Assembly (NCBI GenBank): GCA_023091735.1 | Contig: JALKBU010000074.1 | Span: 1-64,000 of the forward strand | Length of the DNA stretch: 64,000 bases | From: Trichomonas tenax | Taxonomy: Eukaryota > Parabasalia > Trichomonadida > Trichomonadidae | Reading direction: 5' to 3' | Shown: positions 39,563-48,978 of the stretch, piece after piece | How the letters are laid out: each line of letters starts with the position of its first letter | Numbering within the stretch: the first letter of the stretch is position 1 | Program-made: the position numbers and the translations under genes | Notes under the pieces: generated by a model | Told to the model about the DNA's origin: nothing | Databases searched by the model: none | Seen by the model: the letters and a program-made list of their open reading frames with translations, nothing else

Positions 39563-41464
39563 ATGACAATAATTCTGCATCAAAAAAGTGGACTGTATCT
39601 TAAACTTTACTTTAAAACCATTATACACTTTGGATTGAAAGTTCATGCATTTCCAATCGCGAGATGTTCTGTTCAATTTGTGCAGAAACTATACATATTG
39701 GGTCTATTACCTACTCATGAGATCAAAGGACTATTAAACGGAGGAAAATTAATTTCAAATTTCCCTTACAGAGAATTTATCGACATTAACTTTATAGACG
39801 TTTTCAACAACATCTATATACCATACGACAGTGATTACTTCAAATATGGATACACGAAAGGTTCATTAATTTACATTATCAAATATGATTTGATCGATGA
39901 TTTTAAAGAATATATTAAAGTTCATCCAGACTACTCCAAGCAGGGTTTATCATTTAATTTATTGCACATAGGGTATATGTTTTTCAAGGATGTGTCACCA
40001 ATAGCCGCTGCAGCATTTTATTGTGCAGAGAAGATCTTTGATTGCATGATTTTACTCGGCTGTGATGTTGATGAAACTGTTGCAAAATATGCTGTTTTAG
40101 GAGGTAATATGGCAATTTTTAAAACATGCAAAAGTTGTGGCTGTGTTTTCAGAGATTGCATTAAATATGCAGTGAATGCCCACAAAAGTGAAATCTTTGA
40201 GTGGCTTCTAAAAAGATCAACTGCTACTCCTGATTTTCCAATGTGCGCCAGATCGTGCAACGTTGAAGCTCTGTTATATTTTCTTTCAATGAGTAATATC
40301 GATATCAACCAGACTGATAGCAGGTCAAGAACTTGCCTTCATTTTGCTTGTCGCTTCTTATCATTGAAAATGATTAAGCATTTAATTCACAACTACAAAG
40401 CAGATCCTACATTAGCATGTGATAGATCGCAAAATGCGTTGCATAATGCTGCGAGATATGATAGGTTTGAGATCATTAAGTATTTAATCAATGAATTAAG
40501 TATTTCTGTGACCAGCGGAAAGATAAGAACTCCTTTTAGTTGCGCATTAACCACAAATAATAATGAAATGATTAATTACTTCATTCATAAAGATAAAAAT
40601 GTTCTCAATAAGACAACTTTCAGATTTGGTTTACATCCAATTGATTTAGTTTCAATGCACAACGATATTGAATCGATGAAATCAATCAAAGAGAACTGCG
40701 GTGATATGAATGGAGAATCGTATGGATTATTAGGAAATGGCGCTAACTCATTGGTTTACGCCACTCGAGGAGGTTTTTATGATGCATGCAAGTATCTTTT
40801 AGAAAATGGTGCTGATCCAAACGCGAAAACAAGTTCCGGAAAGAATATTTATTATTACGCCGCCAAACGAAATGATATTTCATTATTGAAATTATATAAA
40901 TCGAGAAATGTTGAGATGAATGGTATAGAAATGGTTGCTGCAGGTTCAAGCGTAACTGTTATGATGTGGTTCCTGAAGAATGGATCAAATTTCAATGACA
41001 ATTTTCATAAAAACGCTTTCCATGTTGCTGCACAATGCGGAAATGTTCGTGAACTTGATTTCATCTTTAAGAACTCAAACATTGACATACGAAAGAAAGA
41101 TAATAATGGACGCACTCCATTACATTATGCCGCTTGTTTACCTCATTTTGACTCAAAGTTCCTCGAAAACACCAATCTCGAAAATGACAAAAGAAAGAGC
41201 ATCCAGAAAGTAAAATTCCTGCTGAACCATGGTTCAAGGATTGATGATATAGATGAAGATGGTGTCAATGTTATATGGCGTGCAGTCTATTCGAACAATG
41301 AACAACTCTGTGAATACTTAATCGAAGAATGGATAAAACAAGGATTTTCGAAAGAACAATTGATTAACATGTGCAACACTTCTGATCTCAATCTTTACGA
41401 ATATATGAAGATGATTTCGGTTGATTTTGATTGCATTAAGAAGCTTTTTAACAAAGATAATTAA
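39563..41464 (+). CDS. DUF3447/ankyrin-repeat protein with uncertain start
   Basis: The frame is open from 39362 but holds no ATG before 39563, and coding-like sequence (PPELESEVQIQRLVDG) extends upstream of it. From 39563 the product is 633 residues. An N-terminal helical DUF3447-type region is followed by ankyrin repeats to the C-terminus (SRTCLHFACRFLSLKMIKHL, NALHNAARYDRFEIIKYLI, NGRTPLHYAACLPHFD). Trichomonads carry hundreds of such proteins, thought to be interaction scaffolds. TTCATTTTTCAGC at about 39375-39388 is a good Inr match, yet no in-frame ATG follows nearby. Either the start has decayed or a start further downstream is used. Confidence 0.75.
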   Translation: MTIILHQKSGLYLKLYFKTIIHFGLKVHAFPIARCSVQFVQKLYILGLLPTHEIKGLLNGGKLISNFPYREFIDINFIDVFNNIYIPYDSDYFKYGYTKGSLIYIIKYDLIDDFKEYIKVHPDYSKQGLSFNLLHIGYMFFKDVSPIAAAAFYCAEKIFDCMILLGCDVDETVAKYAVLGGNMAIFKTCKSCGCVFRDCIKYAVNAHKSEIFEWLLKRSTATPDFPMCARSCNVEALLYFLSMSNIDINQTDSRSRTCLHFACRFLSLKMIKHLIHNYKADPTLACDRSQNALHNAARYDRFEIIKYLINELSISVTSGKIRTPFSCALTTNNNEMINYFIHKDKNVLNKTTFRFGLHPIDLVSMHNDIESMKSIKENCGDMNGESYGLLGNGANSLVYATRGGFYDACKYLLENGADPNAKTSSGKNIYYYAAKRNDISLLKLYKSRNVEMNGIEMVAAGSSVTVMMWFLKNGSNFNDNFHKNAFHVAAQCGNVRELDFIFKNSNIDIRKKDNNGRTPLHYAACLPHFDSKFLENTNLENDKRKSIQKVKFLLNHGSRIDDIDEDGVNVIWRAVYSNNEQLCEYLIEEWIKQGFSKEQLINMCNTSDLNLYEYMKMISVDFDCIKKLFNKDN

Positions 41465-41763
41465 TTTCAGAAATTCTCAATTATCTTTGCTTTTAGTTAT
41501 TTATAAATATGTTATTTTTTAAGTTTCTAAGCTTTTCTTATTGTAATTATGAAATGAATATTTTTATTTTGAAATCTCATTTTATTTCTTCTGGCTTTCT
41601 GTCACCACTGAGCATGGATAAATGAATCAAACCTTGATTTGAGGAAAAGAAAATAATATTTGAGATTTGAAAAATTTTGAATTTTTAGTCTTTGATATGG
41701 TATACAACATCAGGCTATTCGATAAACAATCAGACTTGATGCTTTGTCAATGATGATAGTAAT

Positions 41764-42381
41764 TTAAAGTATTTTTTCAAATAAAAATCCGAGATATGCG
41801 CCAATAAATCCGGCCTGGACGCACCATGGTCCAACATCGAGGCCATCGCTGAAAATGAGTCCGACAAGATCAAGTAACAGAATAAATAAAAATACTTTGC
41901 TGTAGATAAATGTTGTAAGATATGTCTCATTGTTGAATCTGATCAAGCAGAACACGATTGCGAAAGCAAATAATATAAATACTGCGTATGGAATTGTATA
42001 TAATAATGCACTTACGAAGAGCGTTGCTGGGAAGAAAGACGCAATAGCAACGATCTTAGATCCGAGAAGCAATGGATAGAATATGCCAAGAATTGAAGAA
42101 ATGGTTGCTAATCCGAAAAAGAATTGTGAATGCTTCGAATAAATGGCGCCAAAGGCCGATAATAATATTGGAATGACTGTTATTAAAATGCTGACGCGTG
42201 TGAATACTTGTTTAGCTGTTATGTACATGCAACGGTATTCGTGTGCATATCTATAGAACAAAGAAGAGCAAACGAAGGCCGCAATGCAGACAGGAATGAA
42301 CTCCAAATTTTGTGAGTTCTCCTTGTAGGCGCTCCACCAAGTTTGAGATATGAACTCAAGAATTCCTTCAATGTATTCCAT
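41764..42381 (-). CDS. Multipass membrane protein, unrecognised
   Basis: 205 residues from MEYIEGILEF; an upstream TTG extension was rejected. Six or seven hydrophobic helices lie at about 28-44, 60-80, 86-106, 108-130, 132-148, 158-178 and 186-201. Polar residues are few and no transporter signature is recognised. The promoter region on the minus strand holds CCTTT (42408-42412) and GGCGGTTT (42391-42398), matching M5 and M3, with the M3-like site only 10 bases before the ATG. That spacing is unlike the ribosomal genes in this window. Confidence 0.7.
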   Translation of the reverse strand: MEYIEGILEFISQTWWSAYKENSQNLEFIPVCIAAFVCSSLFYRYAHEYRCMYITAKQVFTRVSILITVIPILLSAFGAIYSKHSQFFFGLATISSILGIFYPLLLGSKIVAIASFFPATLFVSALLYTIPYAVFILFAFAIVFCLIRFNNETYLTTFIYSKVFLFILLLDLVGLIFSDGLDVGPWCVQAGFIGAYLGFLFEKIL

Positions 42382-42622
42382 TTGATATAAAAACCGCCAC
42401 TTAAGAAAAAGGTTAATTGTGTCATCCAAAGATTAAAAATACTATTTTAAACAAAAAACTTTAAATGCGTACAACCTGTTGAGAACTATGCTATCATAAG
42501 TTTGAGGAAATAAAGCAGGGAATGATCATTTTCTTTGTCTACCAGTCTAATAAAGTTATTTAATTCCAGACATTTGAAAAATTTTAAAATTCTGAGGTTG
42601 AACAGAACAATCATTTTTTTCG

Positions 42623-43189
42623 ATGTATCCTAGCGTGAGATATGTTGACCGGACGAGGAAAGATCTGCATGGACCAATCTTCCCTGGTTACATCCAGAAC
42701 AATATTCACATCCAAGCCCTGCTGAAATCAAAATATAAGGATAATGAAATTGATAAAATCATCAAAGACATTGCAGAACAAAAAGATAGATAAGAATTTG
42801 AATTTGCTATCAGACGCAAATTCTTTAATTCTTGTATGTTTAATGCTCTTATAATGGCTGCGAGAGACAACAATTTAAATCTTGCTAAATTTTTCTTTGA
42901 ATCAGGTGCACCTGCAGATTATTTGGGTCGTGATTTCTGTGGAAATAATGCCTTATGACATTTCGGTCATAACGGAAATCTCGCAGCCGTAAAATATTTT
43001 TGTCTTCTGCCAAATGTTGATCCAAATGCTCCAAACTACCATTTGACTACAACTGTTCATCTCGCATCAAAATTTAATTATTACGAAGTCTTAGAATTCC
43101 TTCTGACACTTCCTGACATCAAAGCTAATATCAGATCTATGTTTGATGATACGCCTCTTTTAATTGCACCAAATCAAAAAATAAAATAG
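42623..43189 (+). pseudogene. Ankyrin-repeat pseudogene
   Basis: 189 codons in one frame starting MYPSVRYVDR, with two in-frame stops: a TAA after EQKDR and a TGA in GNNAL*HFGHNGNLAAVKYF. Ankyrin units are recognisable (NALIMAARDNNLNLAKFFFE, NYYEVLEFLLTLPDIKA). The length is a fraction of a normal DUF3447 protein, so it is also truncated. It lies 1.2 kb from the intact ankyrin gene. Confidence 0.75.
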
Positions 43190-43403
43190 TTATTTTATTT
43201 GCCTCCATGCAGATGTAAAAATGAAGCTCTGTACACAACTACTTTATAATTTTTCTCCTCGTTTTTATCAGAATTCATTTACATCATGATTGAAGAAAAC
43301 AACTTGCTATGTAAAATGTCAAATGTCAAAAGACGATAGCACACTTTTGTCCGACACCCGGTAAAATATAAACAAAACATTTTATTAATATAAACAAAAC
43401 AGA

Positions 43404-45215
43404 CTATTTCTTCAAGACTTGAGATTTTCTCACCACTGAATCTCTTGTTGAAGTTTTTGATGATGTTGATTCTCTTGCTGGACTCTTTGCTGTTAAGACA
43501 GACTTCTTTTGTTGATGGAAGATTTGCTCAGCCTCCTTCAAGCGTTGTTGCGCAAGTGTAAGTTGTTCTCTTAACTGATTGATAGTACCATCTTTCTGTT
43601 CAACGAGAGCTCTGACTCTCTTTGTAACAGCAGCGAATTCTTCCTCGTTGTTCTTTGCAATTGTCTCCTTTTCAGCTTGCCATGACATTTTCTCTGCTTC
43701 AAAGGCAGCTCTGTCCTTTGCATTTTGCTCCTTTTGCTTTGAAAGCTCTGCTTCGAGTTCTTTCTTGGCATCCTTAATCCTTGAATCATATGAGTTAAGA
43801 GTATCTTGTAATAATTTATCTTTGGCGTCCAATTCTGTGTGAAGAGATTTGATTGTTGTTTTATGGTTTTCTATTTCATGCATTAATCTCTCGTTTTCTC
43901 GTTCAAGTCTTCCATTCATTGCTCTTTCATCAGCAATTCCTGCTTCTAGTAATGATATATGACGCTTTGAGCTTGCTTGCAAATCCTCAAGTTGTAATAC
44001 AAATTTCTTAGTTTCAGCCTGAGCAGCATTAACTTTACGTTCAGCATCATCTGTGACTTTCTTAACTTTTTGATTTGTTTCTGCTTCTAATTTCTCAATA
44101 ACAACTTGTAATTTCTTTTGATTCTTTTCTTTAGAAACCTCTGTTGTTTGTGCTTTGATTGCTTCTTCACGCTTTGCAAACTTTTCTTTCTCCTCGTTAA
44201 CAGCAATTTCAACCTTTTTCTCTAATTCATTTTTCAGCTTTGCAACTTCTTGTTGATGTTTTAATTGCTCTGCTTCAAGCTCAGCCCGCCATCTATCTCT
44301 CATTTCAGCAATGATTGCATCATTTTCAGTTCGAGCTGCCTCAACAACGACTTGAGCTGGTTTCGAAAGATTTTTATCAAGCTCTGATTGAGTTGTTTTA
44401 AGTTTTTCAACGAGTCTGTCTAATTCAGCATTGTGAATCTGTCTTTCTCTATCAAGCTGTCCTTGTAGCCTCTGTTCAACCTGCTGAACTTCGAGCTTCC
44501 TTTCTCTATCCAATTGCTCTATCAATCTTGTTCTTTCTTCTTCTGCAAGTCTTTCAATCGATGCTTTCGCTGCACGAATTTCTTCCTCTTTTGCAGCTCG
44601 TACTTCATCTAATTCACGCTTCTGACGAGCAATAAGGTTTTCAAGCTCCGGTTGCAATGCCTTTACGGTGTTTTCTTTGATTTCTTTCTCGCGAGTTTCG
44701 AGATACTTCTTCTGTCTTGCTTTTTCTTGTGCGATAGCAAGTTCACGTTGTTGTGCAACTTGCTGTGTGGCTTGATCTTCTATTTCTTTGATTCTTCTTG
44801 CTGCTTCTTCTCTAGCGACTGTTGCACGCTTCTTTTCTTGTTGTATTTGTAACAAAAGCTGCTCTTTTTGTTTAATAAGTGCCTCCTCTCTTTCCTGTTG
44901 CTGCTTAATGATTTCTGTGTATTTTTGTGCTGCCTGTGCGACTTTTTTCTTTGATTTTGCTTTAATTTTTTCGATTTCTTTTGCTGATTGCTCTTTGACT
45001 TGCGCTAGTTCTTCTTTTGCCTCTTTCTCTTTCTTTCGTGAGGCTTCTATCGTGCTTTCAAGCTCATCCATTTTATTAACGATCTCAGAGTGAACTTCCT
45101 GCGCTTGCGATAAATCCGGCAGCACGAAGTCATTCACTGATCTCGATTGAACAGAATCTAAGTACCCAAGAAGGTCATTGAGCGTTCCTGAGTCTCTTAA
45201 AAAATTGTCACTCAT
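43404..45215 (-). CDS. CEP131: CEP131 (AZI1)-like coiled-coil protein
   Basis: 603 residues, almost wholly coiled coil after a short N-terminal region containing LNDLLGYLDSVQSRSVNDF. Residues about 168-204 (QKKYLETREKEIKENTVKAL, then QPELENLIARQKREL) match the conserved CEP131 block, in which animals have a KEI(K/R)E.TVK.LEPE.Q.LI pattern. CEP131 is a centriolar satellite and ciliogenesis factor; in flagellated protists it is expected at basal bodies. The protein is shorter than human CEP131 (over 1,000 residues) because the N-terminal half is missing. IFT56 at 48979-50655 is a second flagellar gene nearby. Confidence 0.65.
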   Translation of the reverse strand: MSDNFLRDSGTLNDLLGYLDSVQSRSVNDFVLPDLSQAQEVHSEIVNKMDELESTIEASRKKEKEAKEELAQVKEQSAKEIEKIKAKSKKKVAQAAQKYTEIIKQQQEREEALIKQKEQLLLQIQQEKKRATVAREEAARRIKEIEDQATQQVAQQRELAIAQEKARQKKYLETREKEIKENTVKALQPELENLIARQKRELDEVRAAKEEEIRAAKASIERLAEEERTRLIEQLDRERKLEVQQVEQRLQGQLDRERQIHNAELDRLVEKLKTTQSELDKNLSKPAQVVVEAARTENDAIIAEMRDRWRAELEAEQLKHQQEVAKLKNELEKKVEIAVNEEKEKFAKREEAIKAQTTEVSKEKNQKKLQVVIEKLEAETNQKVKKVTDDAERKVNAAQAETKKFVLQLEDLQASSKRHISLLEAGIADERAMNGRLERENERLMHEIENHKTTIKSLHTELDAKDKLLQDTLNSYDSRIKDAKKELEAELSKQKEQNAKDRAAFEAEKMSWQAEKETIAKNNEEEFAAVTKRVRALVEQKDGTINQLREQLTLAQQRLKEAEQIFHQQKKSVLTAKSPARESTSSKTSTRDSVVRKSQVLKK

Positions 45216-45257
45216 AAAATTTGTTACTTTTGGTGAAATTTTATAACAAAAAAATGT

Positions 45258-45863
45258 TTATTGAACTGAAACGTATTTGTTCCAATATTCAGCTGAAGCA
45301 CGATACTTGGCTTCATCTATAGGGACAGAGGAACCACCGTATTGACGTCCAAGTGCGTTTCTCATTGCTGTGATTGGTTGCATTGGAATTTCGCCTGGTG
45401 TGTGCTGTCCTTTGATTGAGATGAGTCCCCAATCCCAGTCACCCGGCTGTAACTGGAGCTTCATGTCTGCGGCTTCAGCAACGAGTTGTTCATGATTATA
45501 GAAAATTAAATCGAGTATTGGGGCCTTTGGAACACCTCCTGGGATATCCTTAGCGCACACCCAGCGGCATAGTACTGGCAATTCGTCCTCGCGACGTGCA
45601 CAATATCCACTCTTGATTAATGGTTCGATTTCTGATGTAATTTTGACGGAATCAACGCAAGCATCTGTTGGATTTGGAATAAAGATGTGTCTGCAGAATG
45701 AAGCATAACCCTCTACAGAGATCTTGTCAAATCCGCCGTTCTCTTCAATATATTTGCGAACATGTTCAATGAATTCGTCCTTTGTCATCGTTGTAATGCG
45801 TGCACCGTGATAGTTTGGATTGTTCCAATGTCTATAACAGAATTCGTCTAAAACAATTGTCAT
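45258..45863 (-). CDS. DUF3228 family protein
   Basis: 201 residues from MTIVLDEFCYRHW; the frame extends upstream over the promoter. Family blocks are clear: FCYRHWNNPNYHGARI, VEGYASFCRHIFIPN, ARREDELPVLCRW, ILDLIFYNHEQL, GLISIKGQ and MQPITAMRNALGRQYGGSSVP. The biochemical function of DUF3228 proteins is not established. The full domain is present. The leader on the minus strand repeats TTTGACACTTT, ATCACTTTTCA and AAAGTGACA words, with the last directly before ATAATG. Confidence 0.9.
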   Translation of the reverse strand: MTIVLDEFCYRHWNNPNYHGARITTMTKDEFIEHVRKYIEENGGFDKISVEGYASFCRHIFIPNPTDACVDSVKITSEIEPLIKSGYCARREDELPVLCRWVCAKDIPGGVPKAPILDLIFYNHEQLVAEAADMKLQLQPGDWDWGLISIKGQHTPGEIPMQPITAMRNALGRQYGGSSVPIDEAKYRASAEYWNKYVSVQ

Positions 45864-47053
45864 TATGTCACTTTGATATTGATGAAAAATGTTGATGATG
45901 TCACATTTTTGAAAAGTGATAAAAATATTTTTGTAAAGTGTCAAATAAAGTTTTGTAAAGTGAGAGGTGGGCCAACCATTGAAAATCGAAATTGGAGCAC
46001 CAAACTTTGCACACATGTTTGCATAGTCTCATATATGCTATATTATAAATAGCAGAGGAAAATAAGAAAGTCAAAGATTAAACATAATCCCCCTTTACAG
46101 TTTAAAAATTAAATTTCGAATTTTGGCTCAAAAATTAAATTTTGAAAAAAATGATTGGAAAACTTTCATTAAATGAGAAACTAAATAAGCAAAAACTCAT
46201 AAATAATGGTAATATATATTATTCTAGAGAAAAAAAATGTCCAGCAGCCATGGTTATTAATGAGAATCTGATGAATGAAATTTGGAAATTCATCAAATAC
46301 TTAAATTTCCTCATGATAACCTTAGATCTGGCAGAATGGTTAACCTTATCATTACATTGGAACTATGTTCGAACCTTGATTGCAATCATTTCTTTTTGTC
46401 TTTTTTATCTAGCTTCGATTGATATACGCTTAATTGGGAAACTATTGATATCATATTGTTTACTTCTATAACCAGATCGGATTGATATCATTTAACATTG
46501 CTCACACTATTTTCATTGTTAGCGTCGTTTCAATTTTAATTCAATCAACATGAAAAAAAAACAATTATGGAATGAAACATATAACAAAATATAAGTATGT
46601 TAAATTTAACCTACATAAGCATTCCAAAATGCTTAAAGTCGAGAAACAATGATTTCCATTTCGTGATAAATAGAATGGAGCTCACTTAAAAGCCAAGTAC
46701 ACTGATCTTCTATATGTGTTATACTATAATCTACATTTTAATTGCCTTTTCTAACAAAATTTTATGCTGAAACTCAATACCGAAAAAAAATAAAAATCTG
46801 ACTTTACAAATGAAAATTTTTGCCAATTTTACAATAACCGTCGTGAAGGGTAATTTTTTGATAAGTTATTTTAGATACGTATGATATGCCGATATAAAAT
46901 AAACCATTTTTGATGTTTCAATGTTTTTTGCGGCTATCGTGAACAAGCATGCTCTAATATTTGATGGATAGCATCACAATAGTATTTAAAAGCTATAGAA
47001 CCATCAAAGTATTCATTGTTTCACATTGTCACTTTTAGTGATAAAAAGTGTCA
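45864..47053. other. Divergent intergenic region, no firm gene
   Basis: About 1.2 kb. A frame reaching 46471 (first ATG 46150) encodes a short Leu/Ile-rich peptide with one or two hydrophobic stretches; I do not accept it. The last 30 bases hold an Inr-like TGTCACTTTTAG (47027-47038) for the CYTH gene. Confidence 0.5.
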
Positions 47054-47674
47054 ATGACCGAGATTGAGATCAAATTAACTGTATTGAAAGAAGGCTATGA
47101 GACACTTTTAAGCATATTAGCGCTTAACATCACAGGTGTACTCCGCCAGAACAACATTTTCTTCAACACAAATGATGGAAAGCTCAAGAGATCAATGAGA
47201 TTAAGAAGTATTAAGACAGCTGAAATTCCAACAAGATGGATAGTTAACACCAAGGGCCCAGGTGCCATTGTCAATGGTATTTCTACAAGAAGTGAGATCG
47301 AAGAAACTGTTTCAGAAGAAATTGCTCAAAAGATCTTAAACGACACAAAGCATTTATACAAATACATTCCAAAGTGCGTTTCTGATGCTGTTGAGCCAAC
47401 AAAAGATTCCGAATATTTTATCTCCGGAAACTTCGTCTCAATCCGCCGTGTTATTCCAATTGATGGATACACGATCGAAGCTGATGAATGCATTTATCCA
47501 AATGGAGAAAAATTCTACGAATTGGAAGTCGAATCTCAACACGCAGTAGAGGATAAAGTCAAAGTTGAGAAACTCCTCAACGACTTCAAGATTCACTTCG
47601 AGGAATCTAAGATTACAAAACTCAAGAGATTGATGAATTGCCCAGAAGATCATAGAATTAACTTGAACTTATAA
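47054..47674 (+). CDS. CYTH-domain triphosphate tunnel metalloenzyme
   Basis: 206 residues from ATG 47054; the frame opens two codons upstream with GTG. The N-terminal signature ExExK is present (EIEIK, residues 3-7). Basic and acidic residues follow in alternating strands (SMRLRSIK, RWIVNTKGPG, SIRRVIPIDGYTIEADECIY and ELEVES), as in the eight-stranded tunnel fold. Family members hydrolyse inorganic triphosphate, thiamine triphosphate or RNA 5'-triphosphate using Mg or Mn. In protists the RNA-capping triphosphatase can belong to this superfamily, but the compact single-domain form favours a small-molecule enzyme. The substrate cannot be told from sequence. Confidence 0.88.
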   Translation: MTEIEIKLTVLKEGYETLLSILALNITGVLRQNNIFFNTNDGKLKRSMRLRSIKTAEIPTRWIVNTKGPGAIVNGISTRSEIEETVSEEIAQKILNDTKHLYKYIPKCVSDAVEPTKDSEYFISGNFVSIRRVIPIDGYTIEADECIYPNGEKFYELEVESQHAVEDKVKVEKLLNDFKIHFEESKITKLKRLMNCPEDHRINLNL

Positions 47675-47758
47675 AACCTATAACATGTACATACGCTTAA
47701 ATTGGTAATCCATAGATTTTTAACATAACAAAAAAACAAATATTTGGAAATAATAAAA

Positions 47759-48430
47759 TTAGCTCAAATTGTAAAAAGTAACGTGTGGCTTGAATGTTGT
47801 AGTCTGTGTAGGTGCTGGTTGTTCCTGAGAGATCTCAGAAGAGCTTGATAATATAGATTGTCGTTGATTTTGAACACGTGGTGAGCTAATTTCACGACTT
47901 TGCGTAAGGGGAGATCCGGTAACACGTGGACTTCCCATTCCTGTTTGTCTAAAGCGATCGTTGATCAAAGGAGAACGCGGTTTCTCAGAAACGCGTTCAT
48001 TGCACGTACACTGTACTACCTTCGATCCGCATGAACAAGTAAATCCATTCCAAATGCCTTTATCGACTAATTTGTGACCTTTGTGGCACTGTTCGGCGCA
48101 AACATTGCAAATTCCTTCGAATTCATCCATTCCGCAGGTCTGGCACACCCAAACATGCTGTGCCGGAACGTTTGTGCCGATTTTCAAATTTGTGCAGTAT
48201 TTGTTGCCAACAGAGCACTTACAAGGGGATTTTCCGCATTCAGCGCCGCAGTCGCAGTTGAAGTACTGAGTTCCACGAACAGGAACTAAAGTGTGTCCAG
48301 CATGGCATAATTTCGCGCAGGCCTCGCAGCAGCCAAGTTCGTTGACCAATCCGCACGTTCTGCAGTGGTACATCTTCTGCTCCGTTCCACGGGATCCTTT
48401 TGCAAAAGTGCACTTTGTGGCTGAAAGCAT
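47759..48430 (-). CDS. Tandem UBR-box (zf-UBR) protein
   Basis: 223 residues with two zf-UBR-like modules, at about 7-72 (CTFAKGSRGTEQ...CCEACAKLCHAGH...CDCG...CKC) and 79-143 (CTNLKIG...CNVCAEQCHKGH...CSCG...CTC). Each keeps the Cys/His ladder of the UBR box, the zinc fold that reads N-degrons in UBR1-type E3 ligases. A Ser/Pro-rich disordered tail follows. No RING, HECT or F-box is present, so it is not itself an obvious ligase and could be an adaptor or substrate reader. The leader holds CGTGACAAATAAAA directly before the ATG. Confidence 0.85.
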   Translation of the reverse strand: MLSATKCTFAKGSRGTEQKMYHCRTCGLVNELGCCEACAKLCHAGHTLVPVRGTQYFNCDCGAECGKSPCKCSVGNKYCTNLKIGTNVPAQHVWVCQTCGMDEFEGICNVCAEQCHKGHKLVDKGIWNGFTCSCGSKVVQCTCNERVSEKPRSPLINDRFRQTGMGSPRVTGSPLTQSREISSPRVQNQRQSILSSSSEISQEQPAPTQTTTFKPHVTFYNLS

Positions 48431-48597
48431 TTTTATTTGTCACGTTTTTAAAACGATTTATTCATTTTCTAATTTTTTTCATTCTAAAAATTTAACTTTT
48501 ATTTTATTTTCATTCTGTTGATTCTAAAGTTAAATTTTTATAGACAGGTGTAATCTATAATAGATTTAGTTACTGTGTTTAAATCATCAGCAATTAA
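48431..48597. other. Short intergenic stretch
   Basis: AT-rich, with the upstream leader of the UBR-box gene at its left end. Nothing else seen. Confidence 0.4.
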
Positions 48598-48818
48598 TTA
48601 AAAATAAATCTTTTTATTAAACTCTATTTCATCAGTTGCTTTGAATCTTGGCAGCCATTTTAGTGCGTATTCAACAAATTCTCGAGCAGCTCCTTGGGAA
48701 AAGACTATAAGTCCCAAGAACAAACTTTTTATGTATCATAAACACGATCTAGGTTGTCTAACAATGCGCATAATCTTTCTAAATTGATTGGAATCTCATC
48801 ACGCGTAACAAAAACCCA
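48598..48818 (-). pseudogene. Fringe-like glycosyltransferase remnant
   Basis: On the minus strand two pieces read WVFVTRDEIPINLERLCALL (then DNLDRVYDT) and, after one frameshift in an A run near 48727, KSLFLGLIVFSQGAAREFVE (then YALKWLPRF). This follows the fringe/C1GALT order: W-hydrophobic-(D)DxxxxN-L-LL, a PLFLG strand, then an SGGA-like turn with AL. The DDD motif is degraded to RDE. No start and no 5' half are present, so it is a fragment. The match is by eye. Confidence 0.45.
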
Positions 48819-48978
48819 TCTAAAATAAATGCTGATTATCAAAATTAGCCAGAATCAATGATTGAAATATGATATCATATAATCTAAAGGTGATGAAGTT
48901 GAATATTACAATCAAAATAGTTTTATATCTACTTCATTTTTTTCTTACATCAATAATAAATCAAATAATATTAATATT

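Noticed and set aside
46150..46471. Small membrane-protein gene
   Set aside because: Composition looks like translated AT-rich DNA, with no clear Inr, M3 or M5 before it and no recognisable family.
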